Notes: a model not told the origin generated them from the letters alone. A stretch of DNA of 64,000 bases from Frigoribacterium sp. CG_9.8 (GCF_015751965.1 NZ_JADOVH010000005.1:179574-243573); one strand, 5' to 3'; numbered from the stretch's first letter, positions 55,353 to 64,000 are shown. Numbers and translations: made by a program.

Positions 55353-56310
55353 GTGCACCGGCGTCCAACCAGGCGTGCACGGACTTGGCTTCACCGAACT
55401 CGTCGCCGTCGAGCTGGAACCCCTGTGGCTGCTCCACCGTCATCCGCAGGTCGGTTCCGGTGGCGTAGAACACATCTTTCACATCCTTCGTGAGGTCGAT
55501 GATCGACCGGCCGAGTGCGCTCTTACGCAGTACGCCGTTCTCCCAGGTCACCTTGTTCCACACCTTCAGCCAGCCGAAGGGCCCGCTCGGCTTGAGCGCG
55601 GCGATGTCGAGGATACCGTCGTCGGGCTTCGCATCCGGCATGAGCAGGATGCCCCCGGGCAGGCTCCCGCAGTTGCCGACGATGATCGTGTGGACGCTCG
55701 TCGTGCGCTCCGGTGCCCCGTCGATGCTGAGGTGCAGTTTCACCGGCTTGAGGTCGGGAATGGCGCGCATTCCGGCATCGATGTAGGCGAGCCATCCGAC
55801 CGCCTTCTTGAGCTTCGGGTTGGTGAGCGCGATCATCTTCGCGTCCAGTCCCAGGCCGGCCATCACGACGAAGGTGTGCTCTTCGGAGCTGCCGTCTGCC
55901 CGCTCAATCTCTGCGATTCCGAGGTCGATGCGACGATCCGTGCCAGTGAAGGCGGCGCCGATCGCTGCGATTTGGTCGGTGAGGGGCAACGCGAGGTTGC
56001 GGGCGAGCAGGTTGCCGGTGCCACAGGGGACGATCGCGATCGGCACCCCGGACCCGCGCAACGCTTCGGCCACGGCGCGAACCGTGCCATCGCCGCCGGC
56101 AGCGAGCACGACGGCCGCGCCGTGCTCGATGGCGGTCTTCGTCACGCTCTGCCCGGCATCCTCCACTGAGGTGGGGTGCCACTGGGTCGTGCCCCAGCCC
56201 GCCGCAGCCTCAGCCTCCGCGACCTGCGCTTCGAGCTTCGGCAGGTCCACTTTGATCGGGTTGTAGATGACAGCGGCGTGGCGGTCCGGGAGCTGCGGGG
56301 CGACGGTCAC
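55330..56310 (-). CDS. Diacylglycerol/sphingosine-kinase-family lipid kinase
   Basis: 326 residues. YegS/DgkB-type motifs: AAVIYNPIKVDL, LAAGGDGTVRAVAEALRGSGVPIAIVPCGTGNLLARNLALP (the GGDGT and PCGTGN nucleotide-binding loops, ~72-110) and MAGLGLDAKMIALTNPKLKKAVGWLAYI. The C-terminal lid ends FQLDGDEFGEAKSVHAWLDAGALTVKVP. Diverges from serS by 38 bp. Confidence 0.9.
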   Translation of the reverse strand: MTVAPQLPDRHAAVIYNPIKVDLPKLEAQVAEAEAAAGWGTTQWHPTSVEDAGQSVTKTAIEHGAAVVLAAGGDGTVRAVAEALRGSGVPIAIVPCGTGNLLARNLALPLTDQIAAIGAAFTGTDRRIDLGIAEIERADGSSEEHTFVVMAGLGLDAKMIALTNPKLKKAVGWLAYIDAGMRAIPDLKPVKLHLSIDGAPERTTSVHTIIVGNCGSLPGGILLMPDAKPDDGILDIAALKPSGPFGWLKVWNKVTWENGVLRKSALGRSIIDLTKDVKDVFYATGTDLRMTVEQPQGFQLDGDEFGEAKSVHAWLDAGALTVKVPA

Positions 56311-56348
56311 GTGATCTAACGTACGGCATCGCTGAATAGACTGGACGG

Positions 56349-57614
56349 GTGATTGATCCGCAGCTCCTCCGTGACAATCCCGAGGTTTTCAAGGCATCGC
56401 AGCGGGCGCGGGGTGAGTCCGACGGACTCGTCGATGTTGCTGTCGAAGCCGATGTGAAGCGCCGGTCCGCCATCTCCGAGTCGGAGAGCCTGCGGTCGAC
56501 CCAGAAGGCCCTCGGCAAGCAGGTCGCCCAGGCGAGCGGGGAAGAGAAGACCCGGCTGCTCGGTGAAGCCCAGGGGCTCGCCACCCGCGTCAAGGAGCTC
56601 GCCCAGGTCTCCGCGGATGCCGAGGCGGAATTCACCCGCTCGGTGCGAGGAATCGCCAACCCCATCATCGACGGTGTTCCATCCGGCGGCGAAGAGAACT
56701 TCGTTACTCTGCGTGAGGTCGGCGAGAAGCCGGCGTTCGATTTTGAGCCACGGGATCACCTCGAACTCGGCGAGAAGCTTCGTGCCATCGACATGACCCG
56801 CGGGGCAAAGGTCTCGGGCAGCCGCTTCTACTTTCTGCGCGGCATCGGAGCGCGCCTCGAGATCGCTCTGATGAACCTGGCCCTCGACACGGCGCTCGCC
56901 GAAGGCTTCGAACCGCTCATCACCCCCACTCTCGTGCGCCCGGAGATCATGGATGGCACCGGATTCCTCGGTGCTCACTCCGACGAGATCTACTACCTCC
57001 CCGCCGATGACCTCTACCTCACCGGCACGAGCGAGGTGGCGCTCGCCGGGTTCCACTCCGACGAGATCCTCGATCTCTCCGCCGGTCCCGCCCGCTACGC
57101 CGGGTGGTCCACCTGTTACCGCCGAGAGGCCGGTTCGGGCGGACGCGACACCCGTGGCATCCTGCGCGTTCACCAGTTCAACAAGCTCGAAATGTTCAGC
57201 TACGTGCTTCCGGAGAATGCCGAGGCCGAGCACGACCGGCTCGTCGCGCTACAGGAATCCATGCTGCAGGCCTGCGGTCTCAGCTACCGCGTGATCGATG
57301 TCGCCGCCGGGGATCTCGGATCCAGCGCCGCACGCAAGTTCGACATCGAAGCCTGGGTGCCCACCCAGGGCGAGTACCGCGAGCTCACGTCCACGAGCAA
57401 CTGCACCACCTTCCAGGCCCGGCGCCTCGACATCCGCTACCGGCTCGAATCGGGCAAGACCACGCCGGTCGCGACGCTGAACGGCACGCTGGCGACCACA
57501 CGCTGGCTGGTCGCGATTCTCGAAACGCACCAGCAGGCGGATGGCTCGGTGCGGGTGCCGCTCGCCCTGCAGCCCTACCTCGGCGGCCTCGAACTGATGG
57601 AGCCGGTCGCGTGA
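56349..57614 (+). CDS. serS: Seryl-tRNA synthetase
   Basis: 421 residues, GTG 56349. N-terminal coiled-coil arm (~30-100) and class II core: [45 protein letters not shown] (motif for serine), [35 protein letters not shown] (motif 2) and [35 protein letters not shown] (motif 3). Coupled by GTGA overlap to the HAD gene. A tRNA-Ser lies 1.2 kb downstream. Confidence 0.95.
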   Translation: MIDPQLLRDNPEVFKASQRARGESDGLVDVAVEADVKRRSAISESESLRSTQKALGKQVAQASGEEKTRLLGEAQGLATRVKELAQVSADAEAEFTRSVRGIANPIIDGVPSGGEENFVTLREVGEKPAFDFEPRDHLELGEKLRAIDMTRGAKVSGSRFYFLRGIGARLEIALMNLALDTALAEGFEPLITPTLVRPEIMDGTGFLGAHSDEIYYLPADDLYLTGTSEVALAGFHSDEILDLSAGPARYAGWSTCYRREAGSGGRDTRGILRVHQFNKLEMFSYVLPENAEAEHDRLVALQESMLQACGLSYRVIDVAAGDLGSSAARKFDIEAWVPTQGEYRELTSTSNCTTFQARRLDIRYRLESGKTTPVATLNGTLATTRWLVAILETHQQADGSVRVPLALQPYLGGLELMEPVA

Positions 57615-58411
57615 TCGATCCCTGGCTGGTCGCACTCGACATCGACGGCACACTGATGCCGGAGGACGGCGTCATCTCTGCTGACGTGATCGCCGCAGTG
57701 CAGCGCGTGCGCGACGACGGGCACGAAGTGATGCTGGCTACCGGACGGTCGGTGTCGATGACCCTGTCTGTGCTCGAGAAATTTCAGCTGACACCGCGAT
57801 ACGTCGTCTGCTCCAATGGCGCGATCACCCTGGGACGCGATGTCGATGCCCCGAGCGGCTATTCCCGCGTCGCGGTTGATGCGTTCGATCCGTCGGAGGT
57901 GCTCGCGACGATTCGGGAGACCCTCGGAGATGTCAGCTATGCGGTGGAAGACGAAGAGGGCTTCTACCGTTACACCGGGTCTTTCCCTGAGTCGGCGCTC
58001 GGCATTTCGAGTGAGCAGGTGCCGTTCGAGGAGCTCGGTGCGCATCTGGCGACCCGGGTGGTGGTGATCTCGCCGGAGCATCAGATCGAGGAGTTCCTCA
58101 CCATCGTCGAGAAGATGGGCCTGCACAAGGTCACCTACAACGTCGGCTGGACAGCGTGGCTCGACATTGCTCCGGATGGCGTCAACAAGGCGACCGCCCT
58201 CGAGCGGGTGCGCGAGTGGCTCGACATCCCCCGCTCGCGGGTGATCGCGGTGGGCGACGGACGCAACGATATCGACATGCTGCGCTGGGCATCCGTCGAG
58301 GGGCGTGGCGTCGCGATGGGCCAGGCTCCGGATGAGGTGCTCGCGGTGGCGAACGAGGTAACGCTCTCCGATCTCGATGACGGCATCGCGGAGCTGTTCC
58401 GCACATTCTGA
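57611..58411 (+). CDS. HAD-superfamily phosphatase, Cof type
   Basis: 266 residues from GTG 57611, overlapping the serS stop. HAD motif [14 protein letters not shown] (~8), motif II MLATGRS, motif III lysine in [10 protein letters not shown], motif [16 protein letters not shown]. The cap domain between ~85 and 190 is of the Cof type. Sugar-phosphate or nucleotide phosphatase; exact substrate unknown. Commonly found beside serS in actinobacteria. Confidence 0.88.
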   Translation: MIDPWLVALDIDGTLMPEDGVISADVIAAVQRVRDDGHEVMLATGRSVSMTLSVLEKFQLTPRYVVCSNGAITLGRDVDAPSGYSRVAVDAFDPSEVLATIRETLGDVSYAVEDEEGFYRYTGSFPESALGISSEQVPFEELGAHLATRVVVISPEHQIEEFLTIVEKMGLHKVTYNVGWTAWLDIAPDGVNKATALERVREWLDIPRSRVIAVGDGRNDIDMLRWASVEGRGVAMGQAPDEVLAVANEVTLSDLDDGIAELFRTF

Positions 58412-58485
58412 GGGTCTGGCATCCTGCGGTCGTGGCTGTGCCGTTGTCTCGTCACGCCCCCGTCGCGTTTCATTCCGTCCGGGCT

Positions 58486-58578
58486 TGCGCAACTCCTGCA
58501 CTTTTTGGGCGGCCGACGGGATTCTGCTGAGAACAGGCGGTGGCGGGTACTCGGCCGGAAAACTGCAGGAGTTATGCA
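58486..58578. repeat. 93-bp imperfect palindrome (second family)
   Basis: TGC-GC-AACTCCTGCA-CTTTTT...GGCCGA (58486-58516) pairs with TCGGCC-GGAAAA-CTGCAGGAGTT-AT-GCA (58551-58578). The 10-bp AACTCCTGCA core pairs perfectly, as does the outer TGC. Distinct in sequence from the 64-bp element that follows 67 bases later. Lies in the 405-bp gap after the HAD gene. Confidence 0.6.
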
Positions 58579-58644
58579 GGTGCCCCCCGCCGGTCAATCG
58601 CCACAGCGACTCCGTGATCGGCCGGGAAGCGCGCGCTCATCCCC

Positions 58645-58708
58645 ATTCGACTTGGTAGACGTTGTGACTTCACCTGCCCGCCAAGTCGCAAGTGCTACCA
58701 ACTCGATT
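58645..58708. repeat. 64-bp palindromic element, copy C
   Basis: Left arm starts ATTCGACTTGGTAGACGT, right arm ends GTGCTACCAACTCGATT. Directly followed (58711-58750) by a 20-bp tandem duplication, CTGGACAGTGCCGGAGGATG with one change. Copies A and B are likewise followed by tandem repeats. Confidence 0.75.
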
Positions 58709-58816
58709 GGCTGGACAGTGCCGGAGGATGCTGGACGGTGCCGGAGGATGACAGACGTCACCGACGACTCTGTCGAACGGTGCTTCCGATCCCGTCGGCT
58801 AAACTCATTCTGTTCT

Positions 58817-58901
58817 GGAGGGCTGTCCGAGCGGCCGATGGAGCCAGTCTTGAAAACTGGTGGGCAGAAATGTCTCTAGGGTTCGAATCCCTAGCCCTCC
58901 G
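58817..58901 (+). tRNA. tRNA-Ser (anticodon TGA)
   Basis: Acceptor GGAGGGC pairs with GCCCTCC; anticodon stem CCAGT/ACTGG holds loop CTTGAAA with anticodon TGA; a long variable arm and the T-arm CTAGG-GTTCGAATC-CCTAG follow, as expected for serine. CCA is not encoded. The 3' end lies five bases before a perfect hairpin and an integrase remnant, consistent with use as an integration site. Confidence 0.95.
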
Positions 58902-58905
58902 CACA

Positions 58906-58955
58906 AGTAAAGCCCCTTAAATCCCCGTACTCATAGGGATTTAAGGGGCTTTACT
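58906..58955. terminator. 20-bp perfect stem-loop after tRNA-Ser
   Basis: A 20-bp arm beginning AGTAAAGCCCC (58906-58925) is exactly complementary to 58936-58955 around a 10-base loop. AT-rich ends and a GGGG/CCCC centre. No T-run follows; the loop contains the stop codon of the integrase remnant on the other strand, so it may be a shared terminator or an element-end structure. Confidence 0.7.
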
Positions 58956-59047
58956 GGGTCCTCGATGACCTGTTTGCCCACATTTGTTTTCGCTAGCCCC
59001 TCATCCAAACGCCCTGCAACGTCGTCCAGATCGTCATCGAACAGGTC
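58931..59047 (-). pseudogene. Tyrosine integrase C-terminal remnant
   Basis: The minus strand ends in DLFDDDLDDVAGRLDEGLAK…VKPLKSL-stop. The sequence DLFDDDLDxVAxxL is the characteristic C-terminus of actinophage-type tyrosine recombinases, where it follows the catalytic Tyr. Upstream the frame stays open but loses similarity; no catalytic Arg-His-Tyr residues remain. Placed right after a tRNA 3' end, it marks a decayed integrated element. Confidence 0.6.
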
Positions 59048-59165
59048 CGAGTCCTGGGGTCTTGACTTTTTCTCGAGACAATGCAGACGCTGGTCAGCAT
59101 TCGCTATCACGTGTCGGTTGTCAGCTGTGATTTTGGGCTGATAATTTTTCTTCTTATTCCTGCGG

Positions 59166-60227
59166 TTAGTCGTTCAATGTGGGGTAGTCGGTGTAGCCGG
59201 CCCGACCCCCGCCGTAAAAGGTGCTCGGGTCCGGCTCGTTCAGCGGTGCGTTGTCGCGTAGGCGCTCGATCAAGTCCGGGTTCGCCAGGGCCCAACGTCC
59301 GACCGGGACGATATCGGCTGTTCCTGTCTCAACATCATTGCTGAGAGTGTCGAGGTCCCGACCGGGACGGTGAACAAGCAAGGCGCTACTCCATGTGTGT
59401 CGAATATGGCGCAGCAGTTCTTCGTCCCCGATCTGTACAAGATGCAGGTATGCAAGGCCCAGGGGTTCAAGCGTGGCGACAAGGTGGTGGTATTGCTCCG
59501 CGACACCGTTGCCTTCGTCGATGCCGCCGGTGGCCTGCCCGGGGGAGAGTCGAATACCGACGCGGTCAGAGCCGATCTCATCGGCCACGGCAGTCGCGAC
59601 CTCGATGACGAAACGTGACCGATTTTTGGTGGAGCCACCGTACTTGTCGCTTCGGTGATTGGCGTTTGGCGACAGGAACTGGTGCAGCAGATACCCATTG
59701 GCACCGTGCAGCTCGATGCCATCCGCACCGGCCTCGATGGCTTGTCTGGCCGCATGCCGAAAATCGGCGATGGTCTTCACGATGTCATCGTTGGTCATTT
59801 CGCGCGGCTGGGGTGACGCCTGCATTCCAGCGGACGTTAATATTTCGGTTCCTGGGGTGATTGCTGATGGGGCCAGGGCCTGCCGGTGGTGCGGGGTGTT
59901 GTCGGGGTGGGAGGTTCGGCCGACGTGCATCAACTGCAGAAAAATGTGAGCTCCGGCTGCATGCACGGCGTCGGTCACCTGGCGCCATGCAGCCACATGC
60001 TCGGGTCGGTAGATGCCCGGGGTCAACAGGTAACCCTGTCCGTCGCCGGAGGGCTGAACACTTTCGGTAATCAGTAAGCCCATCGAGGCTCGCTGTGTGT
60101 AGTACTGAGCCATGAGGGATGTGGGGCTTCCGTCGGGTAACGCGCGACTTCGCGTCATCGGTGCCATGGCAAGACGGTGCGGCAATGTGATTCGGCCAAC
60201 AGAGACTTCGTCCCAAAGAGTGGGCAC
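59166..60227 (-). CDS. Old yellow enzyme-family alkene reductase
   Basis: 353 residues from GTG 60227 (GAAAGGACTACCC upstream). NAD(P)H:flavin oxidoreductase barrel: GRITLPHRLAMAPMTRSRALPDGSPTSLMAQYYTQRAS, GLLITESVQPSGDGQGYLLTPGIY, FLQLMHVGRTSHPD, GADGIELHGANGYLLHQFLSPNANHRSDKYGGSTKNRSRFVIEV (HxxN-type proton-donor region) and GRWALANPDLIERLRDNAPLNEPDPSTFYGGGRAGYTDYP. Classical OYE class; reduces activated C=C bonds. First gene of the accessory region after the tRNA. Confidence 0.92.
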   Translation of the reverse strand: MPTLWDEVSVGRITLPHRLAMAPMTRSRALPDGSPTSLMAQYYTQRASMGLLITESVQPSGDGQGYLLTPGIYRPEHVAAWRQVTDAVHAAGAHIFLQLMHVGRTSHPDNTPHHRQALAPSAITPGTEILTSAGMQASPQPREMTNDDIVKTIADFRHAARQAIEAGADGIELHGANGYLLHQFLSPNANHRSDKYGGSTKNRSRFVIEVATAVADEIGSDRVGIRLSPGQATGGIDEGNGVAEQYHHLVATLEPLGLAYLHLVQIGDEELLRHIRHTWSSALLVHRPGRDLDTLSNDVETGTADIVPVGRWALANPDLIERLRDNAPLNEPDPSTFYGGGRAGYTDYPTLND

Positions 60228-60460
60228 GGGTAGTCCTTTCGATGGGGGAGTAAGAAAAAGTGGGACCAACAATGCGGTCGTAAAACGAAAGGGGGCATAC
60301 AGACTGGCCGGGTCACCAATGACACCCAGTAAGTATCAACGGCACCTTCAACAACAGCGACGGTTGCGGTTCCCTCAACCAGCTTTTAGTTCCATGGCCG
60401 AGCGGGTGAAAATTGGCAAAGATCGCGGGTCGAGTTCGACCCAGTGCCCCTCTGTTACAA

Positions 60461-60676
60461 CTATTGGCCGTCCAGATCGGTTGGGCCATCTTCCGAATTG
60501 GGTGCGTGTTCCGCGTACTCGGGAGTCGCTTCGAGGGGTTCTGACCCTTCGGGTCCGGCGTAATGACCGGTCGGCTTTACCGGTTCGCCTCCGACCGCGT
60601 CGTTGGTGAGAAGTTCCTTTGGATCGAACGGGTCGTCGGGGTACTCGAATCCTGAGATATTCTTATCTGCGTTCAT
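60461..60676 (-). CDS. Small acidic hypothetical protein
   Basis: 71 residues: MNADKNISGFEYPDDPFDPKELL, then an acidic Pro/Glu-rich stretch ending DGPTDLDGQ. No family recognised, no signal or membrane segment. Codon pattern is plausible for a gene but evidence is limited to the open frame and a preceding AT-rich region. 233 bp of non-coding sequence separates it from the OYE gene downstream. Confidence 0.4.
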   Translation of the reverse strand: MNADKNISGFEYPDDPFDPKELLTNDAVGGEPVKPTGHYAGPEGSEPLEATPEYAEHAPNSEDGPTDLDGQ

Positions 60677-61487
60677 CTATTCCATTGTAGTCGACGTTAT
60701 GACATCAGTTTTGAAAGGGGAGTATTGCAATCGCAGGGCTGTGCTCCCAGGCCACGACGCGAACTTGTGGACCGGTTGTCCCGCGAAGTCGGACCTCGGC
60801 ATTGCACTGGATGGCCTTTTTCCGGGCGGAGGACACCGACCCGAGAGGCTGCTTGGGAGCACCTGTTACCACCGGGGATACCGTGAACGCAGACGCGAAA
60901 ACCGATCCGGATCCGGATCCGGATCCGGATCTGAGCCTCGTTGTCATGCTTCGATTTTGTGAAGATTCACAGAACTGGCGGTAAGGAACGGGGTGATATC
61001 GATCGACTGAGTGTCTCCCAGGTCGACGTCGCCCGGGTCGACAGGTCGTCTGGTGCCTTCGGTCGCTGGCTGCGGTGCGGAAGAACTAATCATCATCTGG
61101 CTCTCGTAAACGTCGGGGGACGGTTGTCATCGCCGAGATCTAGAGCAAGTGGCTTTCACGCTACACCAGAGAGAACCCGATTCTGATTTTGATTTTGATT
61201 TTGATTTTGAGCGTGAGCGTTTGGGCCAAACCGAACAAGAGTTGACCTTATTTGGTTGTCGGCTGAGGGTTGGATGCCTGTTCGGCAATTTATTGCTGAT
61301 GTAACGGGACTGAACCAGCACCAACTCCAGGGGATGTCTGCAGATCACCTGTGGCCCTGTTTTCAGTTGTCACCGACACGGCCATGACATCAGCCGAATT
61401 GCAACGGACAGCCATTGGTCTTGCCAGCTCGGCGCACGAGAATATTCGGTTATTGTCCCAGCAGCGGATCTACCCGAATGGTTTCGT
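60677..61487. other. Non-coding, repeat-bearing 0.8-kb gap
   Basis: GATCCG repeats about four times (60904-60930) and GATTYT/GATTTT five times (61179-61208). Base composition is lower in GC than the core genome on its left. Short frames occur on both strands but none has recognisable similarity or consistent third-position GC. Possibly decayed element sequence. Confidence 0.5.
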
Positions 61488-62234
61488 CTACCCGATTCCT
61501 TGCGTGTGCAGCAGGGTGCCGATTCCGTAGGTTGCCGCCAAAGCGAGGGTGCCTCCGATGAGGGTGCGGATGGTGGCGCGACCTCGGGGGGCGTCACCAA
61601 GATATGCGCCGAGGGATCCCGTGATGGCCAACGCAACCAGAACAACGGCGAAGGTCAGCGGAACACGGACAGGCTGAGGTGGCAGAAGGATCGCAATCAA
61701 CGGAAGGACACCCCCGATGACGAAGGAGACCGCTGAGGCGAATGCAGCATTCCAGGGGCTGACTACGTCGTTTTCGTCGATGTCCAGTTCCACGGAAAGG
61801 TGCGCTTTGAGGGCGTTGTTGTGGGTAAGTTCTTGGGCAACTTGGCGGGCGGTAGCTGTGCTGAGCCCTTTCGTTTGATACAGTCCCGCAAGTTCACGCA
61901 ACTCTTCCTCCGGAGAGTTATCGAGTTCGCGTCGTTCTTTAGCGATGAGGGCCCGTTGGCTATCGCGTTGACTACTGACAGAGACGTACTCACCCAATGC
62001 CATGGACACCATGCCCCCGACGAGAGCTGCCAGGCCGGCCGTCAGGATGGGCCCGGATGCTGACGTGGCCCCGGCCACACCGACAGCAATTGCGGCGACG
62101 GACACGATGCCGTCGTTCGCCCCGAGGACTCCCGCTCGAAGCCAGTTCAACCGCTGGGCAGGGTTGGGATTGTTGTGCGGTTCGTTAGGGTGCTGCCCCG
62201 GCGGATTCGGTTCGGAGCCGTGTTCTTCACTCAT
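61488..62234 (-). CDS. VIT1/CCC1-family Fe/Mn transporter
   Basis: 248 residues from ATG 62234. LRAGVLGANDGIVSVAAIAVGVAGA is the conserved N-terminal segment of the family, followed by GGMVSMALGEYVSVSSQRDSQ and the cytoplasmic metal-binding helix domain rich in Glu (EELRELAGLYQTKGLS, VELDIDENDVVSPWNAAFASAVSFVIGGVLPL). Five hydrophobic segments. Moves ferrous iron or manganese out of the cytoplasm. Upstream frame continues without similarity. A 275-bp gap without supported genes lies upstream. Confidence 0.9.
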   Translation of the reverse strand: MSEEHGSEPNPPGQHPNEPHNNPNPAQRLNWLRAGVLGANDGIVSVAAIAVGVAGATSASGPILTAGLAALVGGMVSMALGEYVSVSSQRDSQRALIAKERRELDNSPEEELRELAGLYQTKGLSTATARQVAQELTHNNALKAHLSVELDIDENDVVSPWNAAFASAVSFVIGGVLPLIAILLPPQPVRVPLTFAVVLVALAITGSLGAYLGDAPRGRATIRTLIGGTLALAATYGIGTLLHTQGIG

Positions 62235-62509
62235 AATCCCAGCCAACCAGCACGGCGTCCCATAATCTAGGGGTGATATTCGCCCGCCCGATCGTGTATC
62301 CGTGAAACCCCGGGAGGCTCCCGCGCCCGCCCACCCGGGTTGAACGTTTCGTGAATGCTGGTGTGTTGAAGCGGCCACGCTGGCGAAAGCGAGCGTTACA
62401 CCCACCATCATCTGTCGGTGCAGTGATTCGGTCGCACGCCGGATGCTTCGCTGGTCTGGAGAAGGGCAAGTCCTCCCCGCAGGCCTTTCAGCCCCCGAAT
62501 GTGCTGTTT

Positions 62510-62986
62510 TTACTTGCGTTCTGCGGTGGTGTTTTCCATCCGGCGGAGGGCGGCGGAGCGGACCGAGAGCACGATCGCAAGTCCGTAGATCACGAACGCT
62601 AAAACGACATGGTAGGGAGTGACCCAGTTCAGTCCGAGGGTGGAGATCATGTGTCCGGTGAGCCATTGGGCCACGGTTGCGAGGAAGAGAATCCCGGTGA
62701 GAGGCACAAGTCCGGTAATCCCTCGCAGCCCGCGGACAGCGATCGCGGTCGAGGCGAGAGCGGACACCATTGTCGGGTAGGCGAGGAGCCCGTGAATGGT
62801 GGTCCAAATTTCTTTGCCGCTGCCGGGGATACCGTTTGTGATGAAGTTCCCCGCGGTCACGGATTGCAGAAAAATGAATAGCACCGTGAACCCGATGAAG
62901 ATCGCATAGGCCCGGCGGGTACCAGGGCTCACTATTGGACTAGCAAGTGCGGGGGGACTGGTGGTGCCTGCGTTGGCTGCGGTCAT
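62510..62986 (-). CDS. Four-helix membrane protein (DUF6220-like)
   Basis: 158 residues from ATG 62986. Four hydrophobic segments: AYAIFIGFTVLFIFLQSVTAGNFITNG, IHGLLAYPTMVSALASTAIAV, GLVPLTGILFLATVAQWLTGHMIS, YHVVLAFVIYGLAIVLSV. Three conserved-looking His/Gln positions within membrane segments (IHG, QWLTGH, YHV) would suit haem or quinone binding, but that is inference; the DUF6220 resemblance is weak. Function unknown. Confidence 0.6.
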   Translation of the reverse strand: MTAANAGTTSPPALASPIVSPGTRRAYAIFIGFTVLFIFLQSVTAGNFITNGIPGSGKEIWTTIHGLLAYPTMVSALASTAIAVRGLRGITGLVPLTGILFLATVAQWLTGHMISTLGLNWVTPYHVVLAFVIYGLAIVLSVRSAALRRMENTTAERK

Positions 62987-63409
62987 GGGGTGGCTTTCGA
63001 GATAGGTGGTATCCGGATCGCTGCAAACACAGCATCGATATCGCGCCTCGTCGCACGAGCCCGACAGTACCGGAACCACATGTCCGGATGAGCATGAGGC
63101 GCACAGGGAAGGAAAAAAGCCACTACCGCTTGGTGGTTTTCAGTGATCCCAACTGGGGAAGTATCACTGCCCTCCGTATCGGTGCTTTGGACGCTTCACT
63201 CATCTCGCTTCAAGCATCGTGCGAAGCCAGCACCAGTGACGTGTCAAACGGTTTACTCGGCGCCCCTTCTGGTGGCGATATTCGCTTCGATGGACCCACG
63301 CGCAGTCTGCGCTTGAGTCAATCCTCTTCGGCAATGCGACCCTACGACCGAAACCGGTTCGCGGTCTGACGGCTGGTCGGGGCACCGCCGACTGCCGGTA
63401 AGAAATGGA
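62987..63409. other. 423-bp gap without supported genes
   Basis: Holds the promoter side of the membrane-protein gene and the broken 5' side of the hydrolase that follows. Open frames of ~80-140 codons exist on both strands but show no recognisable family and uneven codon use. Confidence 0.45.
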
Positions 63410-63850
63410 TTGCACATCGTGACTGAGGTCACCGCGCATCACTCTTCAAGAACACCACCTGCCGTCTCTGGCATTGGCTATCGCGTCATCGCTTATGACC
63501 GCCGTGGATTCGGCTACAGCGAAAAGCACCACACCGGGTACAGCTTCGACACTCTCACCGAAAACCTTCAGACGCTCTTTATCAAACTCGAGCTGAGCGA
63601 CGTGATCCTTGTCGGCTTCTCGCTGGGAGGCGGAGAAGTGGCCCGCTTCTTCAGCAAATACGGCACCGAACGAGTGCACTTGGTGGTTTTCGACTCCGCG
63701 GTGTCGGACGTCCTGAACACACCTGACAACCCGGACGGGCCTGTCTCAACTGATTAGGCAGCGAATATGACACGCGGCGCTGATCCGCGGAGAAGGAAGC
63801 GTTTTATGACGACTTCACGACCCATTACCTCGCATCACCCATGCCTGCCA
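63410..63850 (+). pseudogene. Broken alpha/beta hydrolase (haloperoxidase-like)
   Basis: The central part GYRVIAYDRRGFGYSEKHHTGYSFDTLTENLQTLFIKLELSDVILVGFSLGGGEVARFFSKYG is a clear hydrolase core with the Ser elbow GFSLGGG. The N-terminal strand and HGxP oxyanion motif are missing; a TAG stops the frame at 63755-63757 after DNPDGPVSTD. Homologous sequence continues in other frames (AANMTR, then KEAFYDDFTTHY near 63797-63830), showing at least one frameshift. Same family as the pseudogene at 44752-45615. Confidence 0.7.
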
Positions 63851-63905
63851 CAGGACAGCAGACGGGAGCAGCTAACCGAGCCAGGTTCAATCGCTGAACT
63901 TACTT

Positions 63906-63945
63906 CAGTGGGATCCAGTGGCATCCAGTGGGCTCCAGTGCGCTC
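63906..63945. repeat. 10-bp tandem repeat, four copies
   Basis: CAGTGGGATC, CAGTGGCATC, CAGTGGGCTC, CAGTGCGCTC in succession, downstream of the broken hydrolase. The rest of 63850-64000 shows nothing else. Confidence 0.7.
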
Positions 63946-64000
63946 CGGTAGTGGGTCTACTTGACCGCACCCGCGGGGCGCGCGTAGGTTGAAGGTGTTG

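Noticed and set aside
62947..63369. Plus-strand frame of 140 codons
   Set aside because: Begins inside the reverse-strand membrane-protein gene, has no family resemblance and no plausible start.

Overview
The window is high-GC actinobacterial DNA with Micrococcales character, most likely Microbacteriaceae. The reasons are the very frequent GGATGCC/CGGATG codon contexts, GTG starts, four-base ATGA/GTGA gene overlaps, the actinobacterial coproporphyrin-dependent haem genes, a DUF3618/holin membrane-protein set and a predicted CgoX-ChdC-CpfC chemistry. Assignments rest on reading motifs and family resemblance; no database search was run.

Layout. 1-6.5 kb: a cut SseB-like gene, an MFS exporter facing a LacI-type regulator across tandem operators, a metallo-beta-lactamase-fold hydrolase, an M13 metallopeptidase and a beta-lactamase-like serine hydrolase. 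6.8-17.9 kb: a nearly complete haem cluster. hemA diverges from hemE-cgoX, then come three small membrane/envelope genes, then hemQ-hemH-hemC-hemD-hemB-hemL. The hemQ-to-hemB genes overlap by four bases, and a strange array of overlapping micro-ORFs links hemB to hemL. 18-23.6 kb: pfkA, a DUF3105 protein, an AlkA-like glycosylase, a thioesterase and a CrtI-like oxidoreductase. 23.7-29.4 kb: amino-acid catabolism (PutA, a GntR and an Lrp regulator, DdaH). 29.5-37.6 kb: a secreted trypsin-like protease, a Gfo/Idh/MocA oxidoreductase, a GntR-hydroxyacid dehydrogenase-LldD operon, a tiny GSYVS-repeat protein, a Fur protein and an MDR dehydrogenase. 37.2-41.9 kb: a truncated F420-type reductase abutting VapBC, then the circularly permuted ATP-grasp / Alpha-E / transglutaminase operon, whose first gene carries an in-frame TGA. 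41.9-58.4 kb: MarR-MFS, lipases, a broken alpha/beta hydrolase next to TetR, LplA, an orphan DNA methyltransferase, a DHA2 exporter, VanY, Pgm, PheA, two small membrane proteins, a lipid kinase, SerS and a HAD phosphatase. 58.8 kb to the end: a tRNA-Ser(TGA) followed by a perfect hairpin and the tail of a tyrosine integrase, then a looser, repeat-rich accessory region (old yellow enzyme, VIT1-like transporter, small membrane protein, broken alpha/beta hydrolase).

The most unusual signals are not classic genes. One is the 17-bp tandem repeat between hemB and hemL, whose period makes each 5-codon micro-ORF stop on the start codon of the next, ending on the hemL ATG. Another is a 63-64 bp palindromic intergenic element present three times, each copy followed by a different short tandem repeat. 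There are also short tandem repeats throughout, several of which extend the 3' ends of genes (YtxH-like protein, LldD, HemL). Several genes are broken by single-base nonsense changes. Twin operator palindromes identify the control sites of the LacI, TetR, MarR, GntR and VapB regulators, and well-spaced -10 boxes suggest leaderless starts for hemA, hemE and marR.
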